DNA from: Ruegeria arenilitoris
GTDB lineage: Bacteria > Pseudomonadota > Alphaproteobacteria > Rhodobacterales > Rhodobacteraceae
Length of the DNA: 33,468 nucleotides
Assembly (NCBI RefSeq): GCF_013032445.1
Contig: NZ_WQCA01000026.1
Location: 1 to 33,468 of the forward strand
Direction: 5' to 3'
A program made the translations under genes and the position numbers. Below, in pieces: positions 31,702 through 33,468 of the stretch (its first letter is position 1; every line of letters begins with the position of its first letter). Under the pieces are notes generated by a model. That model was given only the letters and a program-made list of their open reading frames with translations. It had not been told where the DNA came from and ran no database searches.

Positions 31702-32604
31702 ATGGCGCATCGCTGGACCAACACACTGACACAAGCTGATGTCACCCCAAGGGCGGCGTTCCTGAACCGGCGGCAGGTCATGGCCGGGCTGGCGGGTGTC
31801 GGGCTGGCTGGGATGACGCGGCGGGCCTCAGCGCAGGAGGCGCTGGAGCCGAACACGTGGGAAGAGATCACCTCGTATAACAATTTCTACGAGTTCGGGA
31901 CAGGTAAGGACGACCCGGCCAAATACGCGGGCGCCCTGACCACTGAACCGTGGAGTATCAAGATCGACGGTCTGGTCGACAATCCGGGTGACTATGACTT
32001 CAAGGCCATCGTGTCCGAAATGACGGTCGAGGAGCGCATCTACCGCTTCCGCTGTGTCGAGGCGTGGTCGATGGTGATTCCGTGGAACGGGTTCGAACTG
32101 GCCGATCTGCTGAACATGGCGGGTGTGCAGGACGGCGCCAAATATGTGGCCTTTGAAACCGCAGTGATCCCGGATGAGATGCCGGGCGTGCGCTATCCGA
32201 TTCTGGACTGGCCCTATCGCGAAGGCCTGCGTCTGGATGAGGCAATGCACCCGCTGACGATCATGGCCACCGGTATCTACGACCGTCCAATCCCGAACCA
32301 GAACGGCGCGCCGCTGCGTCTGGTGGTGCCGTGGAAATATGGCTTCAAGTCGATCAAGTCGATTGTGCGGATCACTCTGACGGATGTTGAACCGCCCACC
32401 AGCTGGAACATGTCCAATCCTCGCGAGTATGGCTTCTATAGTAATGTGAATCCAAACGTGGATCACCCGCGCTGGTCTCAGGCCTCGGAACGTCAGATCG
32501 GCGGCGGCCTTTTCGCTAAGCGGATTCCAACCCTGATGTATAATGGGTATGAGAATGAGGTCGCAGGCCTGTACGAAGGCATGGATCTGTCGGAATACTA
32601 TTAA
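31702..32604 (+). CDS. msrP: Protein-methionine-sulfoxide reductase catalytic subunit MsrP
   Basis: MsrP reduces methionine sulfoxides in periplasmic proteins using a mononuclear molybdopterin centre. The 300-residue precursor has a twin-arginine signal (NRRQVMAGLAGVGLAG, R23-R24), the molybdenum-ligating cysteine C118 in YRFRCVEAWSM, and the family segments SYNNFYEFGTGKDDPAKYA, VIPWNGFELADLL, NGAPLRLVVPWKYGFKSIKSI and GFYSNVNP. The ATG at 31702 has GGAGACATAA before it. It is followed after 4 bases by its membrane partner msrQ. Because HOI and related oxidants damage methionine, the pair may be useful to a cell that reduces iodate, though it is a common housekeeping system. Confidence 0.96.
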   Translation: MAHRWTNTLTQADVTPRAAFLNRRQVMAGLAGVGLAGMTRRASAQEALEPNTWEEITSYNNFYEFGTGKDDPAKYAGALTTEPWSIKIDGLVDNPGDYDFKAIVSEMTVEERIYRFRCVEAWSMVIPWNGFELADLLNMAGVQDGAKYVAFETAVIPDEMPGVRYPILDWPYREGLRLDEAMHPLTIMATGIYDRPIPNQNGAPLRLVVPWKYGFKSIKSIVRITLTDVEPPTSWNMSNPREYGFYSNVNPNVDHPRWSQASERQIGGGLFAKRIPTLMYNGYENEVAGLYEGMDLSEYY

Positions 32605-32608
32605 GCCT

Positions 32609-33223
32609 ATGCAGCAATTGAACCAGATATTGCGACGTGTCCCTGTCTGGGCGGTGTATCTGTTGGGGGTGCTCCCGGCGCCTTGGCTGTTCTATCAGGC
32701 GCTGACCGGTGGTTTGGGTGTCGAACCGATCGAGGCGCTGGAACACCGGTACGGAGAACTGGCGCTGCAGTTGTTGATTGCCGTGCTGGCGATTTCTCCG
32801 CTGCGGCGGTTTCTCGGGCTGAACCTGCTCAAGTTCCGCCGTGCCTTGGGTGTGCTGACATTCACCTATGTCGCTTTGCATCTGCTGGTTTGGCTGGTTC
32901 TGGACGTGCAGGTACCCAGCCAGATCTGGGCCGATATCGTCAAACGCCCTTACATAACGGTTGGCATGGCCGCCTTTGTCCTGATGCTGCCGCTGGCGGT
33001 GACGTCCAACAATCTGTCTGTGCGCAAGCTGGGCCCCCGGTGGCGCAGCCTGCAGCGACTGGTCTTCCCGGCGGCAGTGTTGGGAGGGTTGCACTATGTC
33101 ATGCTGGCCAAGGGATTTCAGATCGAGCCGCTGGTCTACATGTCCCTGATCGTTGGCCTGTTGCTGCTGCGCCTTCCATTTGCGGACCTGCTGACTCGGC
33201 TGCGTGAGGCCGATTCCGCCTGA
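32609..33223 (+). CDS. msrQ: Protein-methionine-sulfoxide reductase haem-binding subunit MsrQ
   Basis: MsrQ is the haem b membrane protein that passes electrons from the quinone pool or flavin reductase to periplasmic MsrP. The 204-residue protein has about six transmembrane helices (VWAVYLLGVLPAPWLFYQAL, ELALQLLIAVLAISPL, ALGVLTFTYVALHLLVWLVL, and three more). Histidines fall in helix positions typical of the ferric-reductase-like family (for example in YVALHLL and GGLHYVMLAK). The start is ATG 32609, 4 bases after the msrP stop, so translation is coupled; the upstream in-frame start at 32543 lies inside msrP and is rejected. A short hairpin (33223-33236) touches the stop codon and has no T-run. 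Confidence 0.95.
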   Translation: MQQLNQILRRVPVWAVYLLGVLPAPWLFYQALTGGLGVEPIEALEHRYGELALQLLIAVLAISPLRRFLGLNLLKFRRALGVLTFTYVALHLLVWLVLDVQVPSQIWADIVKRPYITVGMAAFVLMLPLAVTSNNLSVRKLGPRWRSLQRLVFPAAVLGGLHYVMLAKGFQIEPLVYMSLIVGLLLLRLPFADLLTRLREADSA

Positions 33224-33384
33224 CTCGTCGCCGAGTCTGTGGGTAACCCTGTGCAAAAGCCGGGATTCGGGGCCAGGCCCACCGGGAAAGTTGTGGTCGG
33301 CTCAATTCGGTACTGTTTAATGGATTGTTTTAATTGATAAAAAGATGATCTTTCGGTTTTTTACAAGTTTCTCGAATTTTCCAC

Positions 33385-33412
33385 TTGCGGCTATTGTTGG
33401 TAAACCTTAGAA
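33385..33412 (+). promoter_or_regulatory. Strong promoter at the right edge, possibly for an rRNA operon
   Basis: TTGCGG and TTAGAA are spaced by 16 bases. An AT-rich stretch directly upstream (33317-33380) resembles an UP element. The following leader has several GGAGACG-type direct repeats and runs off the window with no start codon. The layout and the CTTGC...TTAGAACCCCC look are reminiscent of roseobacter rRNA promoters, but no rRNA is inside the window. Confidence 0.4.
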
Positions 33413-33468
33413 CCCCCTTCACCGGCGCTGCTGAGGCGGTTGCTGGGACGCTGGAGACGGCGGAGACG

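Noticed and set aside
1..33468. CRISPR arrays, insertion sequences, phage genes or complete rRNA genes
   Set aside because: No regular repeat-spacer pattern, transposase, integrase, terminal inverted repeat pair or rRNA sequence was recognised in the window.

Overview
The window looks like a chromosomal segment from a marine alphaproteobacterium of the Roseobacter group (Rhodobacteraceae). The evidence is high-GC coding DNA, a nadA-nadB-nadC operon, a VPLPA-CTERM type exported protein, a DinB with an N-terminal zinc ribbon, and an iron-rhodo-box-like site (TGA-N9-TCA) upstream of a ferric-iron binding protein. This placement comes from family features seen in the sequence, not from a database comparison.

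Layout. Positions 1-700 hold no convincing gene, only coding-like patches and the nadA upstream region. The NAD biosynthesis operon nadABC (701-4172) is followed by a beta-hydroxyacid dehydrogenase that carries sulfolactaldehyde-reductase-like residues (4335-5243). A membrane hybrid histidine kinase (5329-7581) comes next. The centrepiece is 7678-17338, a one-directional block: two periplasmic di-haem cytochrome c peroxidase-like proteins, a Tat-exported Rieske protein, a large molybdopterin oxidoreductase of the arsenite oxidase/iodate reductase family, a HEAT-repeat protein, a pseudoazurin and a MoeA. An OmpR-type response regulator (17425-18150) closes the block. The combination of AioA-like and AioB-like subunits with two di-haem peroxidases matches the described dissimilatory iodate reductase set idrA/idrB/idrP1/idrP2. 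Here the order is inverted (P-P-B-A) and the set has extra partners: a pseudoazurin that could carry electrons to or from the enzyme, a private MoeA that could insert molybdenum, and a cytoplasmic HEAT protein of unknown role.

The second half is mostly housekeeping. It has a GNAT/XRE-cupin pair, an iron-binding ABC protein, an epoxide-hydrolase-like protein, rpmJ, tRNA-Val(GAC), N-formylglutamate amidohydrolase, dinB and pyrF. A VPLPA-CTERM gene is broken by one amber codon. These are followed by a small lipoprotein, clpB behind a heat-shock-type promoter, an unknown membrane protein, and the methionine sulfoxide repair pair msrP-msrQ. The right edge has an AT-rich stretch and a strong-looking promoter that may serve an rRNA operon just outside the window.

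Non-coding points of interest are a probable small RNA with a strong intrinsic terminator between dinB and pyrF, tandem hairpins inside the idr-like operon, and a hydrolase remnant touching the clpB terminator.
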